Assembly: GCF_006539825.1 (NCBI RefSeq)
Contig: NZ_BJNT01000019.1
Coordinates: forward strand, 19,884-83,883
DNA from: Corynebacterium variabile
GTDB taxonomy: Bacteria > Actinomycetota > Actinomycetes > Mycobacteriales > Mycobacteriaceae
Length of the DNA stretch: 64,000 nucleotides
Direction: 5' to 3'
In this document: positions 17,020-26,966 of the stretch, one piece after another
Layout: each line of letters starts with the position of its first letter
Position numbering within the stretch: position 1 is the stretch's first letter
Made by a program: the position numbers and the translations under genes
Notes under the pieces: generated by a model
The model's input: only the letters and a program-made list of their open reading frames with translations
Told to the model about the DNA's origin: nothing
The model's database searches: none

Positions 17020-18584
17020 CCATCCCCCGCGTCCTGTCCATCGCCGGCACCGACCCGACCGGCGGCGCCGGAATCCAGGCGGACATCAAGGCGATCTGTG
17101 AGGCCGGCGGCTTCGCCATGACCGTGGTGACCGCTCTGGTCGCCCAGAACACCCACGGTGTCCGGGAGATCCACACCCCGGACACCGGGTTCCTCACCGC
17201 CCAGCTGGACGCCGTCTTCGACGACGTCACTGTGGACGCCGTGAAGATCGGCATGCTCGGCACCGCCGACATCACCAGGACAGTCTCCGGGTATCTCCGG
17301 GAACACCGGGTCCCGGTGCTTGTCGTCGATCCGGTGATGGTGGCGACCAGCGGGGACCGGCTCCTCACCCCGGACGCCGAGGCCGCCCTGGCCGATCTCT
17401 GCCGGTTGGCGGATGTCATCACCCCGAACCTCGCCGAACTCGCCGTCCTGGCCGGCACCTCCCGGGCCGCCACCCTCGACGAAGCCCTCGAGCAGGGACG
17501 CCGGCTCGCCGCCGACCTCGACACCACCGTGATCGTCAAGGGTGGTCACCTGTCCGGGGCATCCGCCGACAACTCCGTCGTCACCCCGGACGGCGATGTC
17601 CACACCGTGCCGGTGGCCCGGGTGTCGACGAACAACACCCACGGCACCGGGTGCTCCCTGTCCTCCGCGCTGACCACCCGGCTCGCCGCCGGCGACACCA
17701 CCCAGGACGCCCTCACCTGGGCCACCGGGTGGCTCGCCGAGGCGATCCGGTACGCCGATGACCTGCACGTCGGCTCGGGCAACGGACCGGTCGACCACAC
17801 CCACCGCTCCCGTCGTCTTGCTGCGGCCGCCGACACGACCCCGTGGCAGCTCACCGCCTCAGTGCCGACGGTGCTGGAGAGTCCGGACCAGCTGGCCGCG
17901 ATCGGGGACACCGGCGCTCCCGCCGCGGCATCTGCCGCCCAGATTCCTGCGGCAGGACCCTGGACCCGCGCCCTTTGGGCCGCGTCGGAGCCGCTGTACC
18001 GGGACATCCTCGACCTCCCGTTCATCACCGACCTCGGTGCCGGCACCCTTGACCGGGAGGAGTTCTCCTTCTACCTGGCACAGGACGCCGTCTACCTTTC
18101 CCTCTACTCCCCTGCCCTGGCGTCCCTGGCGGCGTCCGCCCCTGACCAGGCGTCCGCCCTGTTCTGGGTGAAGGGTGCGGCCGAGTGTCTCGAGGAGGAG
18201 GCCGAGTTGCACCGCACCTGGCTCGGTGGGGCTGACGCCGCGACGCCCTCGCATGTCACTGCGTCCTACACCTCGCATCTCATGCGCTGCGTGCAGACCC
18301 GTGACCACGTGGTCGGTGCGGCTGCGGTCCTGCCCTGCTACTGGCTCTACGCGGAGGTCGGTCTCACGCTCGCCGACCGGTCGGCGACGGACAATCCCTT
18401 CGCCGTCTGGGTGGACGCCTACTCCGGCGAAGAGTTCACCGGGAGCGTCAGTCAGGCCATCTGCCTGGTCGAGCAGGCCTTCGCCGAGGCGACTCCGGCC
18501 CAACGTGCCGAGGCCGTCCGGGCGTACCTCGACGCCTCCCGGTGGGAGGTCGAGTTCTTCGACCAGGCCTCGCGCCGGTCTTGA
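17016..18584 (+). CDS. thiD: ThiD-TenA fusion: HMP(-P) kinase with C-terminal thiaminase II domain
   Basis: 522 residues with two enzymes. Residues 1-265 are hydroxymethylpyrimidine kinase (LSIAGTDPTGGAGIQADIKAI, KIGMLG, VDPVMVATSG, TPNLAELAVL, NNTHGTGCSLSSALTT). Residues about 310-522 are TenA: WTRALWAASEPLYRDILDLPFITDLGAGTL, the LAQDAVYL helix, the nucleophile-containing AVLPCYWLYAEVG near residue 445, and a WEVEFFDQA ending. TenA hydrolyses aminopyrimidine breakdown products to hydroxymethylpyrimidine, which ThiD then phosphorylates, so salvage and activation are physically linked. Start GTG at 17016 overlaps the thiE stop. Confidence 0.9.
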   Translation: MTIPRVLSIAGTDPTGGAGIQADIKAICEAGGFAMTVVTALVAQNTHGVREIHTPDTGFLTAQLDAVFDDVTVDAVKIGMLGTADITRTVSGYLREHRVPVLVVDPVMVATSGDRLLTPDAEAALADLCRLADVITPNLAELAVLAGTSRAATLDEALEQGRRLAADLDTTVIVKGGHLSGASADNSVVTPDGDVHTVPVARVSTNNTHGTGCSLSSALTTRLAAGDTTQDALTWATGWLAEAIRYADDLHVGSGNGPVDHTHRSRRLAAAADTTPWQLTASVPTVLESPDQLAAIGDTGAPAAASAAQIPAAGPWTRALWAASEPLYRDILDLPFITDLGAGTLDREEFSFYLAQDAVYLSLYSPALASLAASAPDQASALFWVKGAAECLEEEAELHRTWLGGADAATPSHVTASYTSHLMRCVQTRDHVVGAAAVLPCYWLYAEVGLTLADRSATDNPFAVWVDAYSGEEFTGSVSQAICLVEQAFAEATPAQRAEAVRAYLDASRWEVEFFDQASRRS

Positions 18585-18605
18585 CGGTCCGGACTGTACG
18601 GACTG

Positions 18606-19130
18606 TCACTGCACCGGAGAGACCACGGTCCGCAGTTCGGTGGTGGCCAGCAGTTTGCCGGTGGCGGCATTGACGTGGTCGATCCGCCAGAGCTGGCTGG
18701 TCCGACCGGTGTGGACCGGGTGCGCCGTCGACCGGATGACGTCACCGGGCATCGAGGGTCGCAGGAAGTTCGTCGAGTTGGTGACGCCCATCACATTGCC
18801 CTTGCCGGCGGCCGCGATGAACCCGGCGAAAGATCCTGCCGACTCCCCCAGGCTGGCGTAGACGCCACCGTTGGTCACGCCCCAGGGCTGGACGTGGTCA
18901 CGGGTGACGGTCAGTTCGACGACGAGCTCCGGGGCGAAGGACACGTACTTCACACCGAGCGTGGCGTCCAGACCGAGGACCCCGCCCTCGAAGATGCCGG
19001 CCAGTTCGGTGGATTCATCACCGGTGATGTCGCCGGTCGCCACCTTCTCCAGCAGCTCCTTCATCCTGGCGAGGACAGCCTCCTTCTTCGCCAGGAATCC
19101 GGCCTTCTGCTCCTCGGTGTACTCCGCCAT
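18606..19130 (-). CDS. PaaI-family hotdog thioesterase
   Basis: 174 residues with a predicted helical N-terminus (about 50 residues) followed by a single hotdog domain: VTRDHVQPWGVTNGGVYASLGESAGS carries the typical HG/NGG catalytic region, and NSTNFLRPSMPGDVIRSTAHPVHTGRTSQLWRIDH the substrate-tunnel strand. It should hydrolyse an acyl-CoA; substrate unknown. Divergent from gnd, the same arrangement I recall in C. glutamicum. A TAGACT box on the minus strand at 19203-19208 gives a leader of about 65 nt containing an AGGGAG ribosome binding site. Confidence 0.8.
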   Translation of the reverse strand: MAEYTEEQKAGFLAKKEAVLARMKELLEKVATGDITGDESTELAGIFEGGVLGLDATLGVKYVSFAPELVVELTVTRDHVQPWGVTNGGVYASLGESAGSFAGFIAAAGKGNVMGVTNSTNFLRPSMPGDVIRSTAHPVHTGRTSQLWRIDHVNAATGKLLATTELRTVVSPVQ

Positions 19131-19202
19131 CGTGTGCTCCCTGTGCTCTCAGCGTCCCGTCGGAATTAGTGACTCCCGACTCAGTTCTTGTGCTCCCCGA
19201 CG

Positions 19203-19208
19203 AGTCTA
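19203..19208 (-). promoter_or_regulatory. -10 box upstream of thioesterase gene
   Basis: Minus-strand TAGACT, about 72 nt before the ATG at 19130; no obvious -35. Confidence 0.3.
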
Positions 19209-19261
19209 GCCACCGCCCGGCCCCGGCGGGACGCATCCGGCAGAGTTGGTCGGACGGGCGG

Positions 19262-19267
19262 TACTAT
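19262..19267 (+). promoter_or_regulatory. -10 box of leaderless gnd promoter
   Basis: TACTAT stands 8 nt before the ATG at 19276 and there is no Shine-Dalgarno. Confidence 0.45.
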
Positions 19268-19275
19268 AGGCGACC

Positions 19276-20724
19276 ATGACAGATTCCTCCGCACAGATCG
19301 GTGTCGTCGGCCTGGCAGTGATGGGTTCCAATATCGCCCGGAACTTCGCCAACCACGGGCACACCGTCGCCGTCTACAACCGCACCACCGCCAAGACCGA
19401 CGACTTCATGGCCGAGTTCGGCTCCACGGGGTCCTTCGTCCCCGCGGCCACCGTCGAGGAGTTCGTCGCCTCCCTGGAGCGCCCGCGTCGCGCCCTGATC
19501 ATGGTCCAGGCAGGCAAGGCCACCGATGCGGTGATCGAGCAGCTCGCCGACGCCATGGAGCCCGGGGACATCATCATCGACGGTGGTAACGCCCTGTACA
19601 CCGACACCATCCGCCGTGAGGCTGCGATGTCTGCACGTGATCTCCACTTCGTGGGCGCCGGTATCTCCGGCGGTGAGGAAGGGGCCCTCAACGGCCCGGC
19701 CATCATGCCCGGTGGTCCGGCCGAGTCCTACAAGTCCCTCGGCCCGCTGCTGGAGGACATCTCCGCGCATGTCGACGGCACCCCGTGCTGCACCCACATC
19801 GGTCCCGACGGTGCCGGCCACTTCGTGAAGATGGTCCACAACGGCATCGAGTACGCCGACATGCAGGTCATCGGCGAGGCCTACCACCTGCTGCGCTACG
19901 CGGCGGGTATCGAGCCCGCCGAGATCGCCGACATCTTCCGCACCTGGAACGCCGGCGACCTGGACTCCTACCTCATCGAGATCACCGCCGAGGTGCTCTC
20001 GCAGGTCGACGAGGCCACCGGAAAGCCGCTCATCGACGTCATCGTCGACGCCGCCGGTCAGAAGGGCACCGGTCGTTGGACGGTCAAGGCCGCCCTCGAC
20101 CTGGGCATCCCCACCACCGGTATCGGCGAGGCCGTGTTCGCCCGCGCCCTGTCCGGCGCCCGTGAGCAGCGTGCCGCGACCACCGGTTCGCTGCCCTCCG
20201 GTGAGCTGTCCACCCTCGATGCCCTCGGGGTCTCCAGGGACGATTTCATCGAGGACGTCCGCCGCGCCCTCTACGCCTCCAAGCTCGTGGCCTACGCCCA
20301 GGGCTTCGACGAGATCAAGGCCGGTTCCACCGAGCACGGCTGGAACGTCGACCCCCGCGACCTCGCCACCATCTGGCGTGGCGGCTGCATCATCCGCGCG
20401 AAGTTCCTCAACCGCATCGTGGACGCCTACAACACCGATCCGGAGGTGCAGTCCCTGCTCCTCGACCCGTACTTCAAGGGTGAGGTCTCCGGCCTGGTGG
20501 ACTCCTGGCGTCGCGTCGTCGTCGCCGCGACCCGGCTGGGTCTTCCGGTCCCGGTGTTCTCCTCCTCGCTGTCGTACTACGACTCGCTCCGTGCCGAGCG
20601 TCTGCCCGCCGCCCTGATCCAGGGCCAGCGTGACTTCTTCGGTGCGCACACCTACGAGCGCACCGACCGCGCCGGCCACTTCCACACCCTGTGGTCCGGC
20701 GACCGTAGTGAGGTTGAGGCGTAA
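19276..20724 (+). CDS. gnd: 6-phosphogluconate dehydrogenase (decarboxylating)
   Basis: 482 residues, third step of the oxidative pentose phosphate pathway, producing ribulose 5-phosphate and NADPH. Visible: NADP fold IGVVGLAVMGSNIARNFANHGHTVAVYNRT, IIDGGNALYTDT, FVGAGISGGEEGALNGPAIMPGG, the catalytic HFVKMVHNGIEYADMQ segment, GQKGTGRWT, and IIRAKFLN. Full family length. The DEAD-box gene begins directly after its stop, implying cotranscription. Confidence 0.96.
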   Translation: MTDSSAQIGVVGLAVMGSNIARNFANHGHTVAVYNRTTAKTDDFMAEFGSTGSFVPAATVEEFVASLERPRRALIMVQAGKATDAVIEQLADAMEPGDIIIDGGNALYTDTIRREAAMSARDLHFVGAGISGGEEGALNGPAIMPGGPAESYKSLGPLLEDISAHVDGTPCCTHIGPDGAGHFVKMVHNGIEYADMQVIGEAYHLLRYAAGIEPAEIADIFRTWNAGDLDSYLIEITAEVLSQVDEATGKPLIDVIVDAAGQKGTGRWTVKAALDLGIPTTGIGEAVFARALSGAREQRAATTGSLPSGELSTLDALGVSRDDFIEDVRRALYASKLVAYAQGFDEIKAGSTEHGWNVDPRDLATIWRGGCIIRAKFLNRIVDAYNTDPEVQSLLLDPYFKGEVSGLVDSWRRVVVAATRLGLPVPVFSSSLSYYDSLRAERLPAALIQGQRDFFGAHTYERTDRAGHFHTLWSGDRSEVEA

Positions 20725-22356
20725 GTGGGTTCATCCTCCGACAGACAGTCGGCCTCGAACGGTGGGACGCGTCGTCGTCGCGTCGTGCGGGGCAGCCGTG
20801 CCGTCGACTCCGGTCACGCCGGGTCCGACGGCACGGGCAGTTCCCGCAACGGCGGCAACGGCGGCGGGCGCGGTCACCGCGACCGCCGTCCGGAAAAGGT
20901 CGATCTTCAGGGCCGTCCGATCCGCGACGGCCAGGGCAAAGGCAAGGGCCGTAAGCGCCGCCCGTCCGGTTCCACCGGTCATTCCGAGCGCACCCAGGAC
21001 GGTCAGCGTCACCGTCAGGGTGACCGGCAGAACCGCCGGAACGGTGGCCAGCAGGGACGTCCGAAGAACGGTCAGCAGCCGCGGACCCGCAATCCCGAGG
21101 TCTCCCAGGTCCGGGCGCAGCGACCTGCTGCTGCCCAGGTCACGGCACCCGCGGGTCCGGCGACCGGTGTGGATACCTCCATCCGGTTCTCCGGGATGGG
21201 TCTGCCGAACCCGGTGGTCAATGAACTGACCCACCAGGGTCTGGTGCATCCCTTCCCGATCCAGGCCGCCGCCATCCCCGACGGGCTCGCCGGGCGCGAT
21301 GTCCTCGGCCGTGGCCCGACCGGTTCCGGTAAGACGTTCACCTTCGGCCTGCCGGTGATCAGCCGGCTGGTCGGTGGATCATCGAAGCCCGGGCATCCCC
21401 GTGCCGCGGTCCTCGTCCCGACCCGTGAGCTGGCCCAGCAGGTCGCCGAACGGCTGCGTCCTTTCGCCGAGGCCGTCGGGCAGCGCGTCATCGAAGTCGT
21501 CGGTGGCGTGAACATCAAGCGCAACTTCACCGCACTGGCCCGCCCGGTCGACATTCTCGTCGCGACCCCGGGCCGTGCCGAGGATCTCATCGGCCAGAAG
21601 GCCCTGTTCCTCGACCAGGTGGAGATCGTCGCGCTCGACGAGGCCGACCAGATGGCCGACATGGGGTTCCTGCCCCAGGTCCGCCGACTGCTCGACCGTA
21701 TGCCCTCCGATGCCCAGCACCTGTTCTTCTCCGCCACCCTCGACGGTGACATCAAGGTGCTCATCGACCAGTACATGAACGATCCGGTGACCCATTCCAC
21801 CGGTGAGGTCGCGGCGAAGGTCGACTCGATGGACCACTTCCTCGGTGTGGTCCCCGACAAGCCTTTCCGCAATGAGGTGGTCCTCGCACTCGGCCGTGCG
21901 TCGACGAAGACCATCATGTTCATGCGCACCAAGCACACCGTCGACCGTCAGGTCAAGAAGCTTGTCCGCGACGGAACACCCGCGGTCGGCCTCCACGGCG
22001 ACAAGGGTCAGGGTGCCCGCACCCGGGCGATCCGCGAGTTCACCGACGGCACGGCGACGGTCCTCGTGGCCACCGACATCGCGGCCCGTGGTATCGACAT
22101 CAAGGGTGTGGACCTCGTGGTCCACATCGATCCTCCGGCCGAGCACAAGGCTTATGTCCACCGCGCCGGTCGGACAGCACGTGCCGGTGAGAAGGGCACG
22201 GTGCTCACCCTGACGCTGGCGGACCAGAAGAAGGACACCGTGGCGATGATGCGCAAGGCCGGGGTCACCCCGACCGAGTGGAATCTCGACGACCCACGGA
22301 ATCCGCAGGGCATCCGCCGGTACTTCGGCGAGCTGGGGCTGGCAGAGGGCCGGTAG
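20725..22356 (+). CDS. DEAD-box RNA helicase with basic Arg/Gly-rich N-terminal extension
   Basis: 543 residues. All helicase motifs are visible: Q motif FPIQAAAIP, GPTGSGKT, PTRELAQQ, ATPGR, DEADQMADMGF, SAT, HGDKGQ, ATDIAARGIDI and HRAGRTARAG. The first about 140 residues are disordered, rich in R, G, S, Q and N, and could bind RNA or drive condensation; here the extension is N-terminal, whereas many RhlE/DeaD proteins carry it at the C-terminus. The start is a GTG immediately after the gnd stop codon. RNA decay or ribosome assembly role is inferred from family. Confidence 0.88.
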   Translation: MGSSSDRQSASNGGTRRRRVVRGSRAVDSGHAGSDGTGSSRNGGNGGGRGHRDRRPEKVDLQGRPIRDGQGKGKGRKRRPSGSTGHSERTQDGQRHRQGDRQNRRNGGQQGRPKNGQQPRTRNPEVSQVRAQRPAAAQVTAPAGPATGVDTSIRFSGMGLPNPVVNELTHQGLVHPFPIQAAAIPDGLAGRDVLGRGPTGSGKTFTFGLPVISRLVGGSSKPGHPRAAVLVPTRELAQQVAERLRPFAEAVGQRVIEVVGGVNIKRNFTALARPVDILVATPGRAEDLIGQKALFLDQVEIVALDEADQMADMGFLPQVRRLLDRMPSDAQHLFFSATLDGDIKVLIDQYMNDPVTHSTGEVAAKVDSMDHFLGVVPDKPFRNEVVLALGRASTKTIMFMRTKHTVDRQVKKLVRDGTPAVGLHGDKGQGARTRAIREFTDGTATVLVATDIAARGIDIKGVDLVVHIDPPAEHKAYVHRAGRTARAGEKGTVLTLTLADQKKDTVAMMRKAGVTPTEWNLDDPRNPQGIRRYFGELGLAEGR

Positions 22357-22362
22357 GCGACA

Positions 22363-23769
22363 ATGGACATCCTGCTCAGCATCCTCGGACTCCTGGGCTT
22401 CGTACTGCTCACCGCGGGCACCGGCGTTTTCGTCGCCGTGGAGTTCTCGACCACCAGTCTGGAACGTTCCACGATCGACAACGACGTCGCCACCCGCGGT
22501 GACGCTGCATCGAAGATGGTGCAGAAGGCGCACAGCAATCTCAGCTTCATGCTCTCAGGCATGCAGCTGGGAATCACGCTGACGACGCTGGCCACCGGCT
22601 ATCTCGCCGAACCCATCCTGGCGAAGTTCTTCACCCCCATGCTCGAACTGGTGGGGTTGAGTGAGTCGGCCTCGATGCCGATCGCCCTGGTACTCAGCCT
22701 GGTGGTCGCGACGATCCTGTCGATGGTCTTCGGCGAGCTCGTGCCGAAGAACATGGCGATCGCCAATCCGTTGGGTACTGCCCGGGTCCTCACGGCCCCG
22801 GTGTGGCACTTCAACAAGATCTTCCGCGGTTTCATCCGTGCGCTGAACTGGGTGGCGAACCACATCGTCCGGCGGTTCGGCATCGAGCCCGCCGATGAGC
22901 TGGCCTCCGCCCGCTCCCCGCAGGAGCTCAGCGCCCTGGTGCGTCATTCCTCCGGCTCCGAGGGTTTCGACCAGTCCAAGGTCCGGATCCTCGACCGGTC
23001 GCTGCGTTTCGGCGATGCCACAGCCGAGGACCTCATGACCCCACGGGCGAAGGTCGACACGCTCGACGTCGATGATTCAGCCCTGGTGCTCATCCGCCTG
23101 GCCCATGAGTCCGGCCACTCCCGGTTCCCGGTGGTCCGCGGTGATCTCGATGAGACGGTCGGCGTCGTCCATGTGAAAGACGCGCTGACCATCCCTGCTG
23201 CGGCCCGCGCCACGACACTGGTCGGCGCACTCGCCCGTCCGGTGCCGGCGGTGCCGGAGAGTCTCGGCGGGGACGCGGTACTCCGTCAGGTCCGGCTCGC
23301 CGGCTCACAGCTCATCCTGGTCGCCGACGAGTACGGCGGCACCGCCGGTATCGTCACCATCGAGGACGTCGTCGAGGAGATCCTCGGCGAGGTCTGGGAC
23401 GAGCACGACAACCGGGAAGAAGAGCAGGAGATCCGTCAGGTCGGCCGGAGCTGGGAGGTGGCGGGACTACTGCGCTGTGACGAGCTCACCGACATCTGCG
23501 GGTATACCGCCCCCGACGGCCCCTACGAAACCCTCGGCGGTCTGGTGATGGCCACGCTCGGCCGGATTCCCTCGGTCGGTGACATCGTCGCACTGCCCGC
23601 GGACGACCGCGGAATGATGGACGCTTTCGCCGACGGTCCGGAGGTCCGCTGGGAGGCGCGGGTGGAGTCCATGGACGTCCGCCGCGTCGACAAGGTCCTG
23701 CTGCGTCCTGTGACGCTGACGCCCCGGCCAGACGATCCGGAACAGGGAGGTGCCGACGATGAGCGGTGA
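22363..23769 (+). CDS. CNNM/HlyC-CorC family membrane protein (first of a pair)
   Basis: 468 residues: an N-terminal DUF21/CNNM membrane domain of about four helices (VFVAVEFSTTSLERSTID at the start, FGELVPKNMAIANP), a pair of CBS domains (LMTPRAKVDTLDVDDSALVLI... and LILVADEYGGTAGIVTIEDVVEEILGEVWDEHD), and a C-terminal CorC_HlyC FAD-like domain. Family members are implicated in Mg2+ or Co2+ efflux or in Mg2+ homeostasis. It starts 6 bp after the helicase gene and overlaps the next paralogue by 11 bp. Confidence 0.85.
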   Translation: MDILLSILGLLGFVLLTAGTGVFVAVEFSTTSLERSTIDNDVATRGDAASKMVQKAHSNLSFMLSGMQLGITLTTLATGYLAEPILAKFFTPMLELVGLSESASMPIALVLSLVVATILSMVFGELVPKNMAIANPLGTARVLTAPVWHFNKIFRGFIRALNWVANHIVRRFGIEPADELASARSPQELSALVRHSSGSEGFDQSKVRILDRSLRFGDATAEDLMTPRAKVDTLDVDDSALVLIRLAHESGHSRFPVVRGDLDETVGVVHVKDALTIPAAARATTLVGALARPVPAVPESLGGDAVLRQVRLAGSQLILVADEYGGTAGIVTIEDVVEEILGEVWDEHDNREEEQEIRQVGRSWEVAGLLRCDELTDICGYTAPDGPYETLGGLVMATLGRIPSVGDIVALPADDRGMMDAFADGPEVRWEARVESMDVRRVDKVLLRPVTLTPRPDDPEQGGADDER

Positions 23770-24817
23770 TATCTGGGCAGTGGTCCTCACTGTCATCCTG
23801 CTGGCCGTCAACGCCTACTTCGTGGGCGTGGAGTTCGCCCTGATCTCCTCGCGCCGTGACCGGCTGGAGAACATGGCCGCCTCCGGCAACCGTCGGGCCC
23901 GCCAGGTGATCAGAGCGACGGAAGATCTCACGATCATGCTCGCCGGCGCCCAGTTCGGCATCACCATCGCCTCACTGCTGCTGGGCAAGGTCGGCGAGCC
24001 GGCCATCGCCCATCTCATCGAGGCGCCGTTCCACGCTCTCGGACTGCCGGATGATCTGCTGCATCCGGTCGGATTCGCCATCGCGCTGCTGCTGGTCACG
24101 ATACTGCACATCATCCTCGGTGAGATGGTCCCGAAGAACATCGCCCTGGCGGGACCGGAATCGGTGGCGACCATCCTCGTCGGCCCGCACATGCTGTTCT
24201 GCAAGATCGCGCACCCGATCATGGTCATGCTCAACTGGATCGCCCGGATGACCCTGCACCTGTTCGGCATCGAGCAGCGCGATGAGCTGGATTCGACAGT
24301 CTCCCCCTCCGAGTTGGCGGAGATGATCTCCGAATCCAGGTCCGAGGGCCTCATCGCCCCGGCCGAGGCCAACCGGCTGTCCAACGCCCTGAACTCCTCG
24401 AAGCGCACCCTGCACGAGGTGCTCATCCCCCGCGACCGCGTCCGCGCGCTGTCCTACGGTCCGCAGGGCATCACCGTCGGACAGATCGAGGACGCCGTCT
24501 CTGAGACGGGCTTCTCCCGCTTCCCCGTCACCGATGACGCCGGAACCTACATGGGATACGTCCACGTCAAGGATGTGCTCGACAATGTCCTCGATCCGGC
24601 GACCGGCCCGGAGCAGCTGCTCGACGTCAATGACCTGCGTCCGCTGATCACCGTCGAGGGCGGGGCGAACTTCGATGTCGCCATGAAGGAGCTGCGCCAG
24701 ACGAGTTCGCACATGGCGCAGGTCTCGGAGAACGGGGTGATCGTCGGTGTGGTCACCCTGGAGGACGTCATCGAGGAACTGGTGGGAACAGTGCGTGACT
24801 GGACCCATGATGACTGA
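23759..24817 (+). CDS. CNNM/HlyC-CorC family membrane protein (second of a pair)
   Basis: 352 residues: DUF21/CNNM membrane domain (NAYFVGVEFALISSRRDRLE, LGEMVPKNIALAGP) and CBS pair (VLIPRDRVRALSYGPQGITVGQIEDAV, NGVIVGVVTLEDVIEELVGTV), but no C-terminal CorC_HlyC domain, unlike its upstream partner. The two probably form a heteromer. A GTG exists at 23750, but AGGGAGG at 23743-23749 points to the ATG at 23759. It overlaps the previous gene by 11 bp and the next gene by 8 bp. Confidence 0.85.
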   Translation: MSGDIWAVVLTVILLAVNAYFVGVEFALISSRRDRLENMAASGNRRARQVIRATEDLTIMLAGAQFGITIASLLLGKVGEPAIAHLIEAPFHALGLPDDLLHPVGFAIALLLVTILHIILGEMVPKNIALAGPESVATILVGPHMLFCKIAHPIMVMLNWIARMTLHLFGIEQRDELDSTVSPSELAEMISESRSEGLIAPAEANRLSNALNSSKRTLHEVLIPRDRVRALSYGPQGITVGQIEDAVSETGFSRFPVTDDAGTYMGYVHVKDVLDNVLDPATGPEQLLDVNDLRPLITVEGGANFDVAMKELRQTSSHMAQVSENGVIVGVVTLEDVIEELVGTVRDWTHDD

Positions 24818-25739
24818 CACGATGACCCGCACACTGATCCTCACCCCCGAGGAATGGCAGGACCGCCGGGCCGACCACGAACGTGCCGCCGACGCCCTCA
24901 CCGCCGCGCACCGTGCCCGTCGGTCAGCCGGTGAGCGGCATCCGGTGTGGGACTTCATGTTCACCTACTACCCGGTGAAACCCGGCCAGTTGCGCCGCTG
25001 GTCCCCCGGCACCGGTGTCGGACTTCTCCTCCCCGAGGACGCCGACCGCAGCAGTCTCCCCGGTCCCGCGAAGTTCCATCACGTGGTCGCCGCGGAGGAG
25101 GGCGAGGCCTGGACCCTCGACACCGGGGCCTTCTTCGCCGCCCGTGGCAGTGCGGTGACCTTCATCCACTCGCTGCTGCGGGGCACGGCGTCCCGCCCAC
25201 CGCGGTTCTCCTGCTTCGGAATGCACGAATGGGCGATGGTCTACCGGGACCGGCCCCGCCATCCCGAGCCGCTGCGTCTCGGTGCCGCCGGGACCGACCG
25301 GGTGGTGGAAGCCAACCGGATCAGCTGCACCCACTTCGATGCTTTCCGTTTCTTCACCCCGCAGGCCGTTCCCCGCAATGACCGCACCCCCACCCGGGAG
25401 AACCAGCGGCAGATGGAGCAGCCGGGCTGCCTCCACGCCACGATGGACCTCTACAAGTGGGCCACGAAGCTCGGCCCCCTGCTCCCCGGGGATCTGTGGC
25501 TCGACACGTTCCGACTGGCCTGCGACGTCCGGGCGACGGACATGGAGGCGAGTCCCTATGATCTGCGTGCCTGGGGCTATGAGCCCGTGGCGGTGGAGAC
25601 CCCGGCGGGACGCGCCGAGTACGTCCGACGGCAGAAGGAGTTCGCCGGCCGCGGACAGCAGCTCAGGGAGCGTATCGTCTCCCTCATAGAGACCGCCTAC
25701 CCGGATCTCGCGACGACGACAGGTGGTGACCGACTGTGA
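24810..25739 (+). CDS. Conserved actinobacterial protein, often labelled 3-methyladenine DNA glycosylase
   Basis: 309 residues, cytosolic. Conserved stretches include HPVWDFMFTYYPVKPGQLRRWSPG, FHHVVAAEEG, FSCFGMHEWAMVYR, ISCTHFDAFRFFTP and EQPGCLHATMDLYKWA. I recognise it as an actinobacterial family that is usually called 3-methyladenine DNA glycosylase, but I see neither a helix-hairpin-helix nor an AlkD/Tag pattern, so that label is doubtful. The many His and Asp residues suggest a metal-binding enzyme. It overlaps the CNNM gene upstream and the next gene through a GTGA junction. ATG at 24810 is chosen; ATG at 24807 or 24822 are alternatives. Confidence 0.6.
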   Translation: MTDTMTRTLILTPEEWQDRRADHERAADALTAAHRARRSAGERHPVWDFMFTYYPVKPGQLRRWSPGTGVGLLLPEDADRSSLPGPAKFHHVVAAEEGEAWTLDTGAFFAARGSAVTFIHSLLRGTASRPPRFSCFGMHEWAMVYRDRPRHPEPLRLGAAGTDRVVEANRISCTHFDAFRFFTPQAVPRNDRTPTRENQRQMEQPGCLHATMDLYKWATKLGPLLPGDLWLDTFRLACDVRATDMEASPYDLRAWGYEPVAVETPAGRAEYVRRQKEFAGRGQQLRERIVSLIETAYPDLATTTGGDRL

Positions 25740-26292
25740 CTGAAGGTCCGAGGCACGCGAGCGCACGCCGTTCACGGGGTGTGGCGACATGGGTCTGGGC
25801 GGTACCGGTGGCGGTGGTCGTCATCATCGCGGTGTTCATCGGGTGGCTCGCACTTTCCCGCGACGACGACAGTGACGCCTCCGGGTGTATCGCCGGAGAT
25901 CTCGGCCTGCTGGTGTGGGCGGATCCTGCTACCGAGGACACCGCCCGGTCTCTGGTGGACGCCTACGCCGCGGCTGATCCGGTGGTGCGCGACTTCTGCG
26001 TCCGGCCCCGGCTCGAGATCAAGGACACAGCCGCGGCTGTGGACGAGTACCGCTCAGCGATGCCGGGTGTGGCACCGGTATGGCTGCCGGCCGGCTCTGA
26101 GCTCACGGCCGGACTTGCCGGAGCACCCGAGGACCCCCCGGTCGTCGGAACCACTGCTGAGGGACTGCCGGTACCGCTGGTGGCCTTCGGTTCCTCACCG
26201 ATGGTGCAGGAGGACCAGGCGCGCGCAGCCGCCGACTTCCTGCGGACAGCGACGGCCGGAGAAGGAGACAGCGGAGAAGACGGCGGAGAGAA

Positions 26293-26296
<4 letters not shown>
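25736..26296 (+). CDS. Membrane-anchored hypothetical protein with extracytoplasmic domain
   Basis: 186 residues. A short basic N-terminus is followed by one membrane helix (about residues 17-41, VATWVWAVPVAVVVIIAVFIGWLAL) and an extracytoplasmic domain with two cysteines (GCIAGDLGLLVWAD and RDFCVRPR). The LLVWADPATEDTARSLVDAYAAADP pattern weakly resembles the start of a substrate-binding domain, but it is too short for one. The function is not recognisable. GTG start overlaps the previous stop, so it is coexpressed with the glycosylase-labelled protein. Its stop overlaps that of the convergent MerR gene. Confidence 0.6.
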
Positions 26297-26838
<542 letters not shown>

Positions 26839-26898
26839 GCGTGTCTCCTCATACTCCGGCGCGCGTGTCCTCCGCGCGCCTGTAGTTCACCTGACCCA

Positions 26899-26926
26899 AG
26901 ACTAGACGGACGGGTGGAACAGTCAA
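26899..26926 (-). promoter_or_regulatory. Promoter of the MerR-family gene at 26293
   Basis: On the minus strand TTGACT (-35, 26921-26926) and TAGTCT (-10, 26899-26904) with a 16-bp spacer. The leader is about 55 nt and carries a GAGGAG-type ribosome binding site before the ATG at 26838. Confidence 0.6.
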
Positions 26927-26966
26927 CCCCCTCATGCAGGAAAATGTTCGATCCACCGTCAAAGTC

